Assembly: GCA_964447525.1 (NCBI GenBank)
Contig: CAYUSU010000009.1
Location: 1-35,943, forward strand
Direction: 5' to 3'
DNA: 35,943 bases
From: JAFGDH01 sp964447525
Lineage (GTDB): Archaea > Aenigmatarchaeota > Aenigmatarchaeia > QMZP01 > QMZT01
Below are positions 23,554-29,997 of this stretch, piece by piece. The notes under the pieces were generated by a model. The model had not been told where the DNA came from, did not search any database, and worked only from the letters and a program-made list of their open reading frames with translations. The stretch's first letter is position 1; the number at the start of each line of letters is the position of its first letter. Position numbers and translations under genes: made by a program.

Positions 23554-24081
23554 CTAAAAAGAGCTCCCTATTTCCTTCCCAAGTTCAAAGCATTCGTTCA
23601 TGAACTTCTCGTCTTTCTCGATCTCTCTAGGCTCCTCCGCGAGTATCGATATTGATCGTTTTACGTCCATTTTCGAGAGCGTGGCGAATATGTTCATTGT
23701 TTCGACCGCCTTTATCGGTCTCACGCCACCAACGGAGACGAGGATCGCTTTCTTTCCTTTCAGCTTCTTGGTGAAATGGTAAGGATTGGTCCTGTCCATG
23801 AAATTCTTCATCCGTCCGGTTACATTATCCCAATATGACGGTGATCCAAAAACAATGACGTCTGCTTCTTCCAGCTTACGATACATCTCTTGCATGTCGT
23901 CCTGAATATGACATTCTCCTTTTTCACAATAATCACAACCGTCACAGAATTCTATCTTTTTTTCTCTAAGGAGAATGAGCTCTGCTTTCTGGCCTACATA
24001 CTCTATCCCGTCGATCATCCTTCTCAGTATGAGTTCCGTGTTACCTTCCCTCGGGCTTCCGCAAATAGCTAATACCTTCAT
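23554..24081 (-). CDS. NADPH-dependent FMN reductase / flavodoxin-like protein
   Basis: A 175-residue flavodoxin-fold protein. It starts MKVLAICGSPREGNTELIL, the FMN phosphate-binding loop of the FMN-reductase/WrbA family. CDGCDYCEKGECHIQDDM follows (four Cys in a C-x2-C-x2-C-x4-C array, as in iron-sulfur flavoproteins). FGSPSYWDNVTGRMKNFMDRT contacts the flavin ring. The start at 24081 gives an ATGA overlap with the AmrS-like gene, and the longer frame upstream is rejected. Co-translation with a radical SAM enzyme suggests it supplies or handles electrons for it (inferred). Confidence 0.88.
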   Translation of the reverse strand: MKVLAICGSPREGNTELILRRMIDGIEYVGQKAELILLREKKIEFCDGCDYCEKGECHIQDDMQEMYRKLEEADVIVFGSPSYWDNVTGRMKNFMDRTNPYHFTKKLKGKKAILVSVGGVRPIKAVETMNIFATLSKMDVKRSISILAEEPREIEKDEKFMNECFELGKEIGSSF

Positions 24082-25085
24082 TTCATCCACTTCTTTCCCT
24101 TGATTTCGATGACTGTTCCGCATTTAGGGCATTTATCGTTATATGAGATCACTTGGAATCCCGTTCGTTTGATCACCACGGTTCCGCATTTATGACATAT
24201 TGTTGATTCCATGTCGCTTCTCACGTTTCCGGCGTATACCCATTTCATTCCCATTTGCTTTGCGATTTGGACGGCTATCTCGACTGAACCTTTCGTAGTT
24301 GGATGGGAATCGGTAAGTTTGTAATCCGGGTAAAACGCCGAAAAGTGAATCGGAGTCATTTGTCCGAGATTCCCTTTTACCCATCCGACAAGCTTTTTGA
24401 TCTCCTCTTTTGAATCATTATACATTGGAATTATAAGGTTTGTCACCTCTATCCATACCCCGTTCTTCTTGTATTCTTTCAGCGCCCTGAACACAGGATC
24501 AATTCCCTTTGAAGCGAGGCTGACCTTTCGATAGAACTGGTCGTTCCCTTTTATGTCAACGTTCACCGCATCCAGATATTTCGCCATCTTTCTGATCACT
24601 TCGGGTGAAGTGTAACCATTCGAAACCCAGACATTATAGAATCCCTCCTTTTTCGCGGCTTTCATCACTTCCAGTGCATATTCGAAGAATATCGTTGGCT
24701 CCGTGTAAGTGTAAGCGAATCCACCCGCTCCCTGCTCTTTCGCCAGCCTAATAAGATCATTAACCGGAACCTCGTTGCTGCTTATCTCGGTGAATCCCTT
24801 CGAAATCTCCCAGTTCTGGCAGAACCTGCATGCCAGGTTGCATCCTACTGTCGCTATGGATACGCACCGGCTCCCCGGAGCGAAATGGAATAACGGCTTC
24901 TTCTCGATAGGGTCTATAGCAACAGAACATGGTCTCCCGTAGACCATCGAATAAAGCTTACCTTCAACATTTTTTCGCACTCTGCAGAACCCGGTTTTTC
25001 CTTCTTCTATCTCGCATTCCCTCGGGCAGAGAAGGCACCTGACTTTCTTCCCAGCCAGCTTCCGGTAGAAATCGGCTTCCTTCAT
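24078..25085 (-). CDS. amrS: AmmeMemoRadiSam system radical SAM enzyme
   Basis: A 335-residue radical SAM protein of the PflA-like AmrS group. It starts with a CLLCPRECEIEEGKTGFCRVR zinc/cluster-like segment (about 17-37). The radical SAM cluster motif CNLACRFC is at about 82-89, followed by QNWEIS. GGFAYTYTEPTIFFEY and VNVDIKG complete the core. A C-terminal zinc ribbon (CHKCG ... CPKCG, about 285-325) is present. Family members act with AmmeMemo partner proteins; the substrate is not established by sequence. It overlaps the FMN reductase gene by four bases. Its start lies 32 bases from the end of the K+ channel gene on the same strand. Confidence 0.9.
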   Translation of the reverse strand: MKEADFYRKLAGKKVRCLLCPRECEIEEGKTGFCRVRKNVEGKLYSMVYGRPCSVAIDPIEKKPLFHFAPGSRCVSIATVGCNLACRFCQNWEISKGFTEISSNEVPVNDLIRLAKEQGAGGFAYTYTEPTIFFEYALEVMKAAKKEGFYNVWVSNGYTSPEVIRKMAKYLDAVNVDIKGNDQFYRKVSLASKGIDPVFRALKEYKKNGVWIEVTNLIIPMYNDSKEEIKKLVGWVKGNLGQMTPIHFSAFYPDYKLTDSHPTTKGSVEIAVQIAKQMGMKWVYAGNVRSDMESTICHKCGTVVIKRTGFQVISYNDKCPKCGTVIEIKGKKWMK

Positions 25086-25116
25086 GATGAAGAAATCGCG
25101 GGGAGATTTAAAACTA

Positions 25117-25623
25117 TTATTTCTTCTTTATTTCCTTCTTTATCTGTTCAAGTTCCTTTTTAGTCTTCTCAAGCTCTTTTGCATGTGTCTTGATCTTCTC
25201 TTCCTGTTTTATGTTGATTTCTTTCGCCTTCCTTATCTCTTTCTCGTGAGTCTTGATCTTCTCTTCCTGTTTTACATTGATCTCTTTCGCCTTCTTTATC
25301 TCGTTTTCGTGATGCCTGAGCCTGTGAAAGGTGGTGAATATCTTGCCGAAGTTCTTCTCCTGCTTGAATATCGACACACCAACAACGGAACTGAGAATAT
25401 ACAGCATGACGCCTATCCCTATCAGTGCGTAAAACGACGTGAATATCTTCCCGATGTCATTGCTCGGTGTAATGTCTCCGTATCCTATCGTCGTGAGAGT
25501 CATCGTGGAGAAATAGAACGAATCTATCACATTCCACCCCTCGGCGTAATGGTAAAAGGTCGTACCGACGCTCAAAAGGATGATTATCAGAACGGTGGCG
25601 AAGTATAACCTGTTTTTGATCAT
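25117..25623 (-). CDS. two-transmembrane potassium channel with coiled-coil tail
   Basis: A 168-residue ion channel. TM1 is about 6-22, the pore helix and selectivity filter TMTLTTIGYGD at about 40-50 (TIGYGD is the K+ filter), and TM2 about 56-80. The rest is cytoplasmic and helical. It contains a 21-residue repeat (three heptads, core KEIN-V/I-KQEEKIKTH) in tandem, then a Lys/Glu tail: a coiled coil likely to tetramerise the channel. No RCK domain is present, so gating differs from classical archaeal MthK. The ATG at 25623 is chosen over a further upstream codon that would run into the adjacent tRNA gene. Confidence 0.88.
   Translation of the reverse strand: MIKNRLYFATVLIIILLSVGTTFYHYAEGWNVIDSFYFSTMTLTTIGYGDITPSNDIGKIFTSFYALIGIGVMLYILSSVVGVSIFKQEKNFGKIFTTFHRLRHHENEIKKAKEINVKQEEKIKTHEKEIRKAKEINIKQEEKIKTHAKELEKTKKELEQIKKEIKKK
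25189..25317. repeat. tandem 63-base repeat encoding three heptads of coiled coil
   Basis: Two adjacent near-identical 63-base units encode the 21-residue coiled-coil repeat of the K+ channel tail. They differ at a few third positions and conservative sites. Such an in-register duplication lengthens the coil without changing heptad phase. Confidence 0.7.
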
Positions 25624-25667
25624 GTTAATAATTTGTCTGAAGGATAATAAAAAGCCTCGGGAGGGAA

Positions 25668-25724
25668 TCACAAACGGAAAACTTCCTTTCGGAAGCAGAT
25701 AGCAAAATCCTTCGCTACCGTTAT
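25668..25724 (-). other. T-loop intron of tRNA-Thr
   Basis: The intron's ends can pair (AACGG with CCGTT) and enclose two hairpins, GGTAGC/GCTATC and CTTCC-GAAA-GGAAG. Removal gives a standard TTCAATT T-loop. Boundaries can slide by one or two bases. Confidence 0.7.
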
Positions 25725-25745
25725 TTGAACCCCCGACCTATCGCT

Positions 25746-25810
25746 CGCCCGAATTGGATCTTTTGGGATCCAAACCCTTTGCGATATGCGTTGCGTCCGG
25801 AAAGGGCTTG
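25746..25810 (-). other. anticodon-loop intron of tRNA-Thr
   Basis: A 65-nt insertion next to the anticodon, with hairpins CCCTTT/AAAGGG and TTGGATC/GATCCAA. Its GCCC and GGGC ends can also pair to form the splicing helix. This is the classic archaeal intron site. Confidence 0.7.
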
Positions 25811-26005
25811 TACGAGGCGATCGCTCTGGCCAGCTGAGCTACCGAGGCGATTCAACGAAGGACGACTTGTACCGATCATTATTAGTCGTCACACGCTGTT
25901 TTCGATGGACTGCTTACTCATTAAATACAAGCAATCAATCAATGTAATTAATAAAAACCTTATACATTAATATATTTATTCCATGGGGCCATAGTGTAGC
26001 CTGGT

Positions 26006-26038
26006 CTAGTCTCCTTCCTTCGAGGGAGAGATGCCAAT
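26006..26038 (+). other. D-loop intron of tRNA-Pro
   Basis: About 33 nt forming the hairpin TCTCCTTC/GAGGGAGA with a CTTC loop. Without it the D-arm becomes a regular GTGT-loop-GCAC. Exact ends are ambiguous because TA/TAG occurs at both sides. Confidence 0.7.
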
Positions 26039-26075
26039 AGCACCGGAGCTTTGGGAGCTTCAGACCTGAGTTCAA

Positions 26076-26148
26076 AAGCGTTCGAAGCCGAATAGTGAAT
26101 TGACACATGTTTTACATGTGTCCTGCTGAATTTCGGCTTCCGTTGAGA
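26076..26148 (+). other. T-loop intron of tRNA-Pro
   Basis: About 73 nt containing a 9-bp helix GAAGCCGAA/TTCGGCTTC and a hairpin GACACATG/CATGTGTC. Its position in the T-loop is the same as in the tRNA-Thr and tRNA-Gly genes. Confidence 0.75.
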
Positions 26149-26224
26149 TTCTCAGTGGCCCCATATTTTTTCTTTTTTCTCGCCTGATTCAAACTTATAA
26201 ACTTTAGTTCTTCTTAATGATAAT

Positions 26225-26788
26225 ATGGACGAATGTCTTTTTTGCAAGATAGTGAAAGGGGAAATACCATCGGATAAGGTGTACGAAGATTCGAATTTTC
26301 TGGCTTTTCTCGACATTAACCCGAGGAATCCGGGTCACGCTCTTGTGATCCCGAAAAAACACTATGAAACGCTTTTTGACATGCCCGACAACGAGACAGG
26401 TGATATGCTGCTTATGGTGAAGAAAATAGCCGCCGCGGTCAAGAACACGATGAAAGCCGACGGAATTTCCATCGGTCAGAGCAATGGAAGAGCAGCTGGT
26501 CAGGTGATATCACATATGCATTTCCATGTTATTCCAAGGTACCTGACAGAAGGTCCTCCCGGACTGGAGAGCATAGTTCCTGTGAAGAAACTTCCTCCAG
26601 ACACAATGAAGAAGGCCGCGGAAATGGTTAAAGCTAACTTCGGGAGCCCGGTAGAATCAGCACCCGCTCCTCCGCAGGAAAACCGGCCAGAACCATCGGT
26701 ACCAGCTAAACCCGCTCCACCGGAAAATAAGTCCGAGGCGACCGAATCAAAGAAACCTCCGAAAGAGGAAGAACTGTTCGATTTTTAG
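26225..26788 (+). CDS. HIT family nucleotide hydrolase/transferase
   Basis: A 187-residue HIT (histidine triad) protein. The N terminus CLFCKIVKGEIPSDKVYEDS is typical of the Hint/AP4A-hydrolase-like branch (the CxxC pair often binds zinc). INPRNPGHALVIPKKHYETL is the central strand. The triad HMHFHVIPR is near residues 96-104. It hydrolyses nucleotide-phosphoramidate or dinucleoside polyphosphate bonds. After residue 137 it has an unusual 50-residue Pro/Ala/Glu/Lys-rich tail ending in an acidic LFDF-like motif, probably disordered. It follows tRNA-Pro and has a TATA-like box in the 60-base gap. Confidence 0.92.
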   Translation: MDECLFCKIVKGEIPSDKVYEDSNFLAFLDINPRNPGHALVIPKKHYETLFDMPDNETGDMLLMVKKIAAAVKNTMKADGISIGQSNGRAAGQVISHMHFHVIPRYLTEGPPGLESIVPVKKLPPDTMKKAAEMVKANFGSPVESAPAPPQENRPEPSVPAKPAPPENKSEATESKKPPKEEELFDF

Positions 26789-27120
26789 AATGAAGCAAAA
26801 AACAAAAAAAGAAACGTGATCAGTAATTTCTATGAGAAATATTTTTTCTTTAATTAAACAGAACAGTTAAAAGATTACTTTTTCTTCTTTTTTCCGGCCA
26901 TCTTATCACCGCCCCTTTTGAGGAATTTAAAACACATTCGATTATTATATTTTCGAGCCAATAATAAAGATTCCTAATGCTTGCAGCATTACGTTTTTTG
27001 GTGTTAAAAAATATTTTGAATTCAGGAATCGTAAATATTTTTGAGTATTTTATCCGAAAAACTTATTTAAGCCTTTGTAAACTTAAACCATTACTTGTAT
27101 ATCCTTTTTTGGTGAATAAT
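26789..27120. other. 332-base intergenic region with a possible micro-ORF and the MATE promoter
   Basis: AT-rich. On the minus strand, 26875-26937 could encode a 20-residue basic peptide, described separately. On the plus strand, ttgtatatcc near 27093-27102 lies about 24 bases before the ATG of the MATE gene and is its likely TATA box, with GGTGA close to the start. I see nothing else. Confidence 0.4.
26875..26937 (-). CDS. possible lysine-rich micro-ORF
   Basis: An open frame of 20 codons (MCFKFLKRGGDKMAGKKKKK, then TAA). An internal ATG would give the 8-residue MAGKKKKK. GGGGCGGTGAT lies just before the internal ATG, and TTTTAAATT lies about 25 bases upstream of it. This could be a tiny real peptide or chance in a T-rich stretch. 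The evidence is weak. Confidence 0.2.
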   Translation of the reverse strand: MCFKFLKRGGDKMAGKKKKK

Positions 27121-28512
27121 ATGCAAATGAAAGGTAAAGGAAAGGACCTGACTAAGGGAAGCATATGGAAGACCCTTTTCATACTCGCCGCCCCGCTTGT
27201 TTTCGGGATGGCAATGCAGACGCTGTTCAACATAGTCGACACAATTTTTATAGGAATGCTGGGACCGGAGGAACTGGCGGCCGTGAGCGTGACCTTCCCG
27301 GTGGTTTTCATATTCATCGCGATTGCTTCTGGTCTTATGGTGGGATCAACAGCCCTCGTTTCCCAGGCGATAGGGGCAAAAAATAACAAAAGAGCGAGCA
27401 ACATTGCCGAACATTCCATAATACTTTCCCTGATAGCAGGTGTTCTGATAGCGATATGCGGAATCCTGTTTTCCCGCCCTCTTTTTGAGTTTATGGGTGC
27501 CGGCTCGGATATAATAATCCTTACCATGCAGTACATCAATTTCATTTTCGTGGGTTTCGTTTTCCTGTTCATCGGATTCATTGCACAAGGCGTAATTCAG
27601 GCCGGCGGGGACACGACCACTCCTACCAGAAACCTTTTCATTTCCGTCGTGCTGAACATAATTCTTGATCCTATATTCATTTTCGGTTTCGGTCCTGTTC
27701 CCGCGATGGGACTCATGGGTGCGGCCATAGCAACAGTACTGGCGCGTTCAGTCGGGGCCTTCCTCAACATGTTTCACATATTTGCCGGAAAAGCCGCCGT
27801 CAGAATGAATATGAAGGAATTCAAAGCAGACTTTTCGATCATAAAGAGAATAATTGTTGTCGGTCTCCCTTCGTCAGTCAGTCATTCCATAAACAGCGTG
27901 GGTATGATACTTTTGATGTCATTAGTCGGGGTATTCGGAACCAGTGCTATCGCGGCATTCGGTGTGGGAATGCGTCTGGAATCACTCGCCATCCTTCCCA
28001 TAATAGGTTTGTCCAGTGCAGTGATACCCATGGTCGGGCAGAACCTCGGGGCGGGAAACCTGAAGAGGGCGCGGAAGACTTCCGTCACAGCTACCTACGC
28101 AGTGATAGCTTTCATGGCAGTTTTCTCGCTTTTGTGGTTCTTTATACCTGAGATCATATTCTCCCCGTTCTCCAGCGATCCCGATGTCCTGTTGATCGGT
28201 GCGCATTATCTTCAGACGATAGCTTTCGGTTACATATTCTTCGGGCTCCTTGTAATAATTTCAGGAGCATTTCAGGGAGCGGGAAAAACCAATCTTTCGT
28301 TGTACGTGAACCTTATAAGATGGATTTTCGTGATAGGGATAGCTTACGCCCTCGTTACCGGAATGGGTCTAACCGGCATATGGCTTGGTTTCCCTATAGG
28401 TAATCTTCTCGGAGCAATACTCGCTGTTATATTATTCTGGTCCGGTTTGTGGCTGAAAGGATGGAAAAGCAACGGAAAAGTGTATTTGAAGAAGAAACAC
28501 CTTAAATTATAA
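27121..28512 (+). CDS. MATE family efflux transporter
   Basis: A multi-pass membrane protein of about 463 residues, the standard MATE length with 12 predicted helices in two similar halves. The N terminus has WKTLFILAAPLVFGMAMQTLFNIVDTIFIG, the family's first helices. In the second half, GLPSSVSHSINSVG repeats the pattern. MVGQNLGAGNLKRARK and SQAIGAKNNKRA are the paired loop motifs. It exports cationic drugs or metabolites in exchange for Na+ or H+. I start at the ATG at 27121 because the upstream 48 codons contain the promoter. It lies just before tRNA-Gly. Confidence 0.93.
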   Translation: MQMKGKGKDLTKGSIWKTLFILAAPLVFGMAMQTLFNIVDTIFIGMLGPEELAAVSVTFPVVFIFIAIASGLMVGSTALVSQAIGAKNNKRASNIAEHSIILSLIAGVLIAICGILFSRPLFEFMGAGSDIIILTMQYINFIFVGFVFLFIGFIAQGVIQAGGDTTTPTRNLFISVVLNIILDPIFIFGFGPVPAMGLMGAAIATVLARSVGAFLNMFHIFAGKAAVRMNMKEFKADFSIIKRIIVVGLPSSVSHSINSVGMILLMSLVGVFGTSAIAAFGVGMRLESLAILPIIGLSSAVIPMVGQNLGAGNLKRARKTSVTATYAVIAFMAVFSLLWFFIPEIIFSPFSSDPDVLLIGAHYLQTIAFGYIFFGLLVIISGAFQGAGKTNLSLYVNLIRWIFVIGIAYALVTGMGLTGIWLGFPIGNLLGAILAVILFWSGLWLKGWKSNGKVYLKKKHLKL

Positions 28513-28625
28513 AGTATTTATTAATTCATTCGATATTATAGAAAATATTGTTTGACTGCTTATGTCTTAATACAAGGCTGTCATTCGAAATTCACGCGCC
28601 GATAGTCTAGTCTGGTAGGACACAG

Positions 28626-28680
28626 ACACGATCGGTAGCTTGGAAAAAGTGAACGCGAAAGCGTTGTGATCGTGGTGTAA
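28626..28680 (+). other. noncanonical anticodon-stem intron of tRNA-Gly (29/30)
   Basis: A helix ACACGATC/GATCGTGGTGT closes the intron. An inner hairpin AACGC-GAAA-GCGTT is present. The intron also holds GCTTGGAA (28638-28645), which is perfectly complementary to TTCCAAGC of the exon (28684-28691), covering the anticodon. Confidence 0.75.
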
Positions 28681-28708
28681 GCCTTCCAAGCCTGTGACCC
28701 GGGTTCAA

Positions 28709-28766
28709 ATCGCAAAAAAAAACGCATTGTGATTGCGTGACGGACTTGTTCCGTCCTGCGTTGGAT
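28709..28766 (+). other. T-loop intron of tRNA-Gly
   Basis: About 58 nt with hairpins ACGCA/TGCGT and GACGGA/TCCGTC. For this tRNA only cuts between 58/59 or 59/60 keep the invariant A58, which fixes the intron position for all three tRNAs. Confidence 0.75.
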
Positions 28767-28791
28767 ATCCCGGTCGGCGCATTTATTTTTT
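28734..28791. repeat. 58-base direct repeat, copy 1 (tRNA-Gly 3' end)
   Basis: It covers the 3' half of the T-loop intron, the 3' T-stem and acceptor strand of tRNA-Gly, and the following T-run. It is identical to 29577-29634. The pseudouridine synthase gene lies between the copies. This resembles the attL/attR arrangement left by integration into a tRNA gene. Confidence 0.9.
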
Positions 28792-29541
28792 CCTATCTTT
28801 GCCTGAAATAACTGAATCCAGATATTGTTTTTCGGTTATGATATATTGATTATTTCCAAACGATAAGTCTTCGATCCTCAGTTTCCCGATTCCCGTACGT
28901 TTCAGCGAGATCACTTCATTTCCGATCGCTTCTAACATCTTCTTGATCTGACGTTTCCTTCCTTCGTCTATTCCGATCTCTATCGTCTTTTCTCCGAGCT
29001 TTTTCATCGTGATTGCCCTGACGTGGAAGGTCTTTCCGGCGTCTTCGTTCGTTATCTCCACCCCAGCTTTTAGCGTTTCGAAATCGTTTTCAGAAACCGT
29101 TTCCTTCAGTCCCGCTTCGTATGTCTTAATTACGTGATTCTCCTTTCTTGTGAGCATATAATCAAGCTGCCCGTCATTCGTTACGATTAACAATCCTTCG
29201 GTATCCTTATCCAATCTCCCCACCACGAATAACGAGTTCCTGGTTTTCTGATCAATCTCTTGGATGGAAGCTATAACGTCATATACCGTCTTTTCATTGG
29301 CGGATTTCTGGCATACCGTTCCTTTCTGTTTATTCAGAATAATGTAAGTCAGGGGAGCGAGAGTCATCTCTTTCCCGTTCAGCCTGATTTTTGCGTTGAT
29401 CTTTATCGAATATTCCGGGTTCTTGACGATGGTCCCGTCCACTTCCACGTTTCCTGATTTTATTTCATTCTCGGCGTCAGATGATCTGGAGAACCGGCCC
29501 GAACGCATGAACAATGATCTGAGGCGCAGTTTTTTCGACAT
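28783..29541 (-). CDS. RsuA/RluB-type rRNA pseudouridine synthase, bacterial type
   Basis: A 252-residue protein from the ATG at 29541 (MSKKLRLRSLFMRSGRFSRSS). An N-terminal S4-like RNA-binding domain (AENEIKSGNVEVDGTIVKNP) precedes the synthase core. The catalytic motif GRLDKDTEGLLIVTNDG is at about 108-124, with Asp111 as catalytic residue. The late GRKRQIKKMLEAIGNEVISLKR is the RsuA/RluB/E/F signature. These enzymes make pseudouridine in 16S or 23S rRNA of bacteria and are rare in archaea. The gene is flanked by direct repeats of the tRNA-Gly end, so horizontal transfer is likely (inferred). A longer frame to 29625 runs into the repeat and is rejected. Confidence 0.9.
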   Translation of the reverse strand: MSKKLRLRSLFMRSGRFSRSSDAENEIKSGNVEVDGTIVKNPEYSIKINAKIRLNGKEMTLAPLTYIILNKQKGTVCQKSANEKTVYDVIASIQEIDQKTRNSLFVVGRLDKDTEGLLIVTNDGQLDYMLTRKENHVIKTYEAGLKETVSENDFETLKAGVEITNEDAGKTFHVRAITMKKLGEKTIEIGIDEGRKRQIKKMLEAIGNEVISLKRTGIGKLRIEDLSFGNNQYIITEKQYLDSVISGKDRKK

Positions 29542-29576
29542 GATAAATATTATGAACGGATGGAATATCAATATAA

Positions 29577-29634
29577 TGCGTGACGGACTTGTTCCGTCCT
29601 GCGTTGGATATCCCGGTCGGCGCATTTATTTTTT
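29577..29634. repeat. 58-base direct repeat, copy 2 (partial tRNA-Gly remnant)
   Basis: It is identical to 28734-28791 but has no tRNA 5' half before it, so it cannot make a tRNA. It ends in a T-run that can terminate transcription. It marks the far end of the inserted or duplicated segment carrying the pseudouridine synthase. Confidence 0.9.
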
Positions 29635-29635
29635 T

Positions 29636-29899
29636 CTATTCTAAAGAATTTTGTGTTTTATGATTCCTGTAAAAATCGATGAACCCTTTGGCTTTCCTTT
29701 TCGTTCTTGCATATTCCGGGAAAAAATATGTACCTTTCTTTTCAGCCATTTTCTCTGCGTGTCGTGCCAGTTTCAGATAAAATGAATGACCTTTCGCGTC
29801 GCCATCAATCCTGAGGACATAATTCAAACGTGCCCACAAATAATGGTGATCAATTACCTTCTCTTTGTATTTATTGTCAAGATATCTTAGGAGTTTCAT
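29636..29899 (-). CDS. hypothetical protein, 87 aa
   Basis: A small basic helical protein starting MKLLRYLDNKYKEKVIDHHY. It is rich in Lys, Arg, Tyr and His, with no signal peptide or membrane span. The pattern of aromatic and basic residues could suit nucleic acid binding, but no family is recognised. Its stop lies next to the displaced tRNA-Gly end, and a TTTAATATTA box precedes the start. It is divergent from the beta-propeller gene. Confidence 0.6.
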   Translation of the reverse strand: MKLLRYLDNKYKEKVIDHHYLWARLNYVLRIDGDAKGHSFYLKLARHAEKMAEKKGTYFFPEYARTKRKAKGFIDFYRNHKTQNSLE

Positions 29900-29997
29900 T
29901 GTATTTGAATAATATTAAATTTTTTAACCTTATTCCATTTCGGCCAAAACCGAAAGATTTCGAAAGGTATATAATAAACCCCTGAAAAGTATAAACC

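Larger units (their letters stand above)
25653..25848 (-). tRNA. tRNA-Thr(CGU) with two introns
   Basis: Acceptor strands GCCTCGG and CCGAGGC, D-arm GCTC/GAGC, anticodon stem ATCGC/GCGAT, variable AGGTC, and T-stem GGGGG/CCCTC all pair. Anticodon CGT is at 25812-25814 with U33 and A37. The discriminator is T, as common in archaeal tRNA-Thr. A 65-nt intron (25746-25810) lies in the anticodon loop near the canonical 37/38 site. A second intron of 57 nt (about 25668-25724) interrupts the T-loop after TTCAA, between 58 and 60. CCA is not encoded. Anticodon loop boundaries are uncertain by one base. Confidence 0.85.
25985..26163 (+). tRNA. tRNA-Pro(UGG) with D-loop and T-loop introns
   Basis: Acceptor GGGGCCA/TGGCCCC, discriminator A. 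D-stem GTGT/GCAC only forms if a roughly 33-nt insertion (26006-26038) in the D-loop is removed. Anticodon arm GGAGC-TTTGGGA-GCTTC (26045-26061) gives anticodon TGG at 26052-26054 and is uninterrupted. T-stem CTGAG/CTCAG flanks TTCAA and TT, split by a 73-nt intron (26076-26148). The CCA end is not encoded. A simpler reading with the anticodon near 26020 fails because no downstream strand pairs with it. Confidence 0.85.
28596..28781 (+). tRNA. tRNA-Gly(UCC) with anticodon-stem and T-loop introns
   Basis: Acceptor GCGCCGA/TCGGCGC, discriminator A. D-arm GTCT/GGAC. The anticodon arm CAGGC-CTTCCAA-GCCTG only forms when a 55-nt intron (28626-28680) between 29 and 30 is removed; anticodon TCC is at 28685-28687. 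T-stem CCGGG/CCCGG, with the T-loop split by a 58-nt intron (28709-28766). With both removed the RNA is a textbook archaeal tRNA-Gly. The 3' part from 28734 onward, including half of the T-loop intron and the T-run, is duplicated at 29577. Confidence 0.9.

Noticed and set aside
26010..26030. Hairpin in tRNA-Pro read as an anticodon arm with anticodon CGA or TCG
   Set aside because: No downstream strand pairs to complete the arm and no long variable arm is present for Ser. The uninterrupted GGAGC-TTTGGGA-GCTTC arm downstream and a restored D-stem fit much better.
29542..29625. Longer N terminus for the pseudouridine synthase
   Set aside because: It would be translated from the duplicated tRNA-Gly end and promoter; the ATG at 29541 gives the normal S4-like start.
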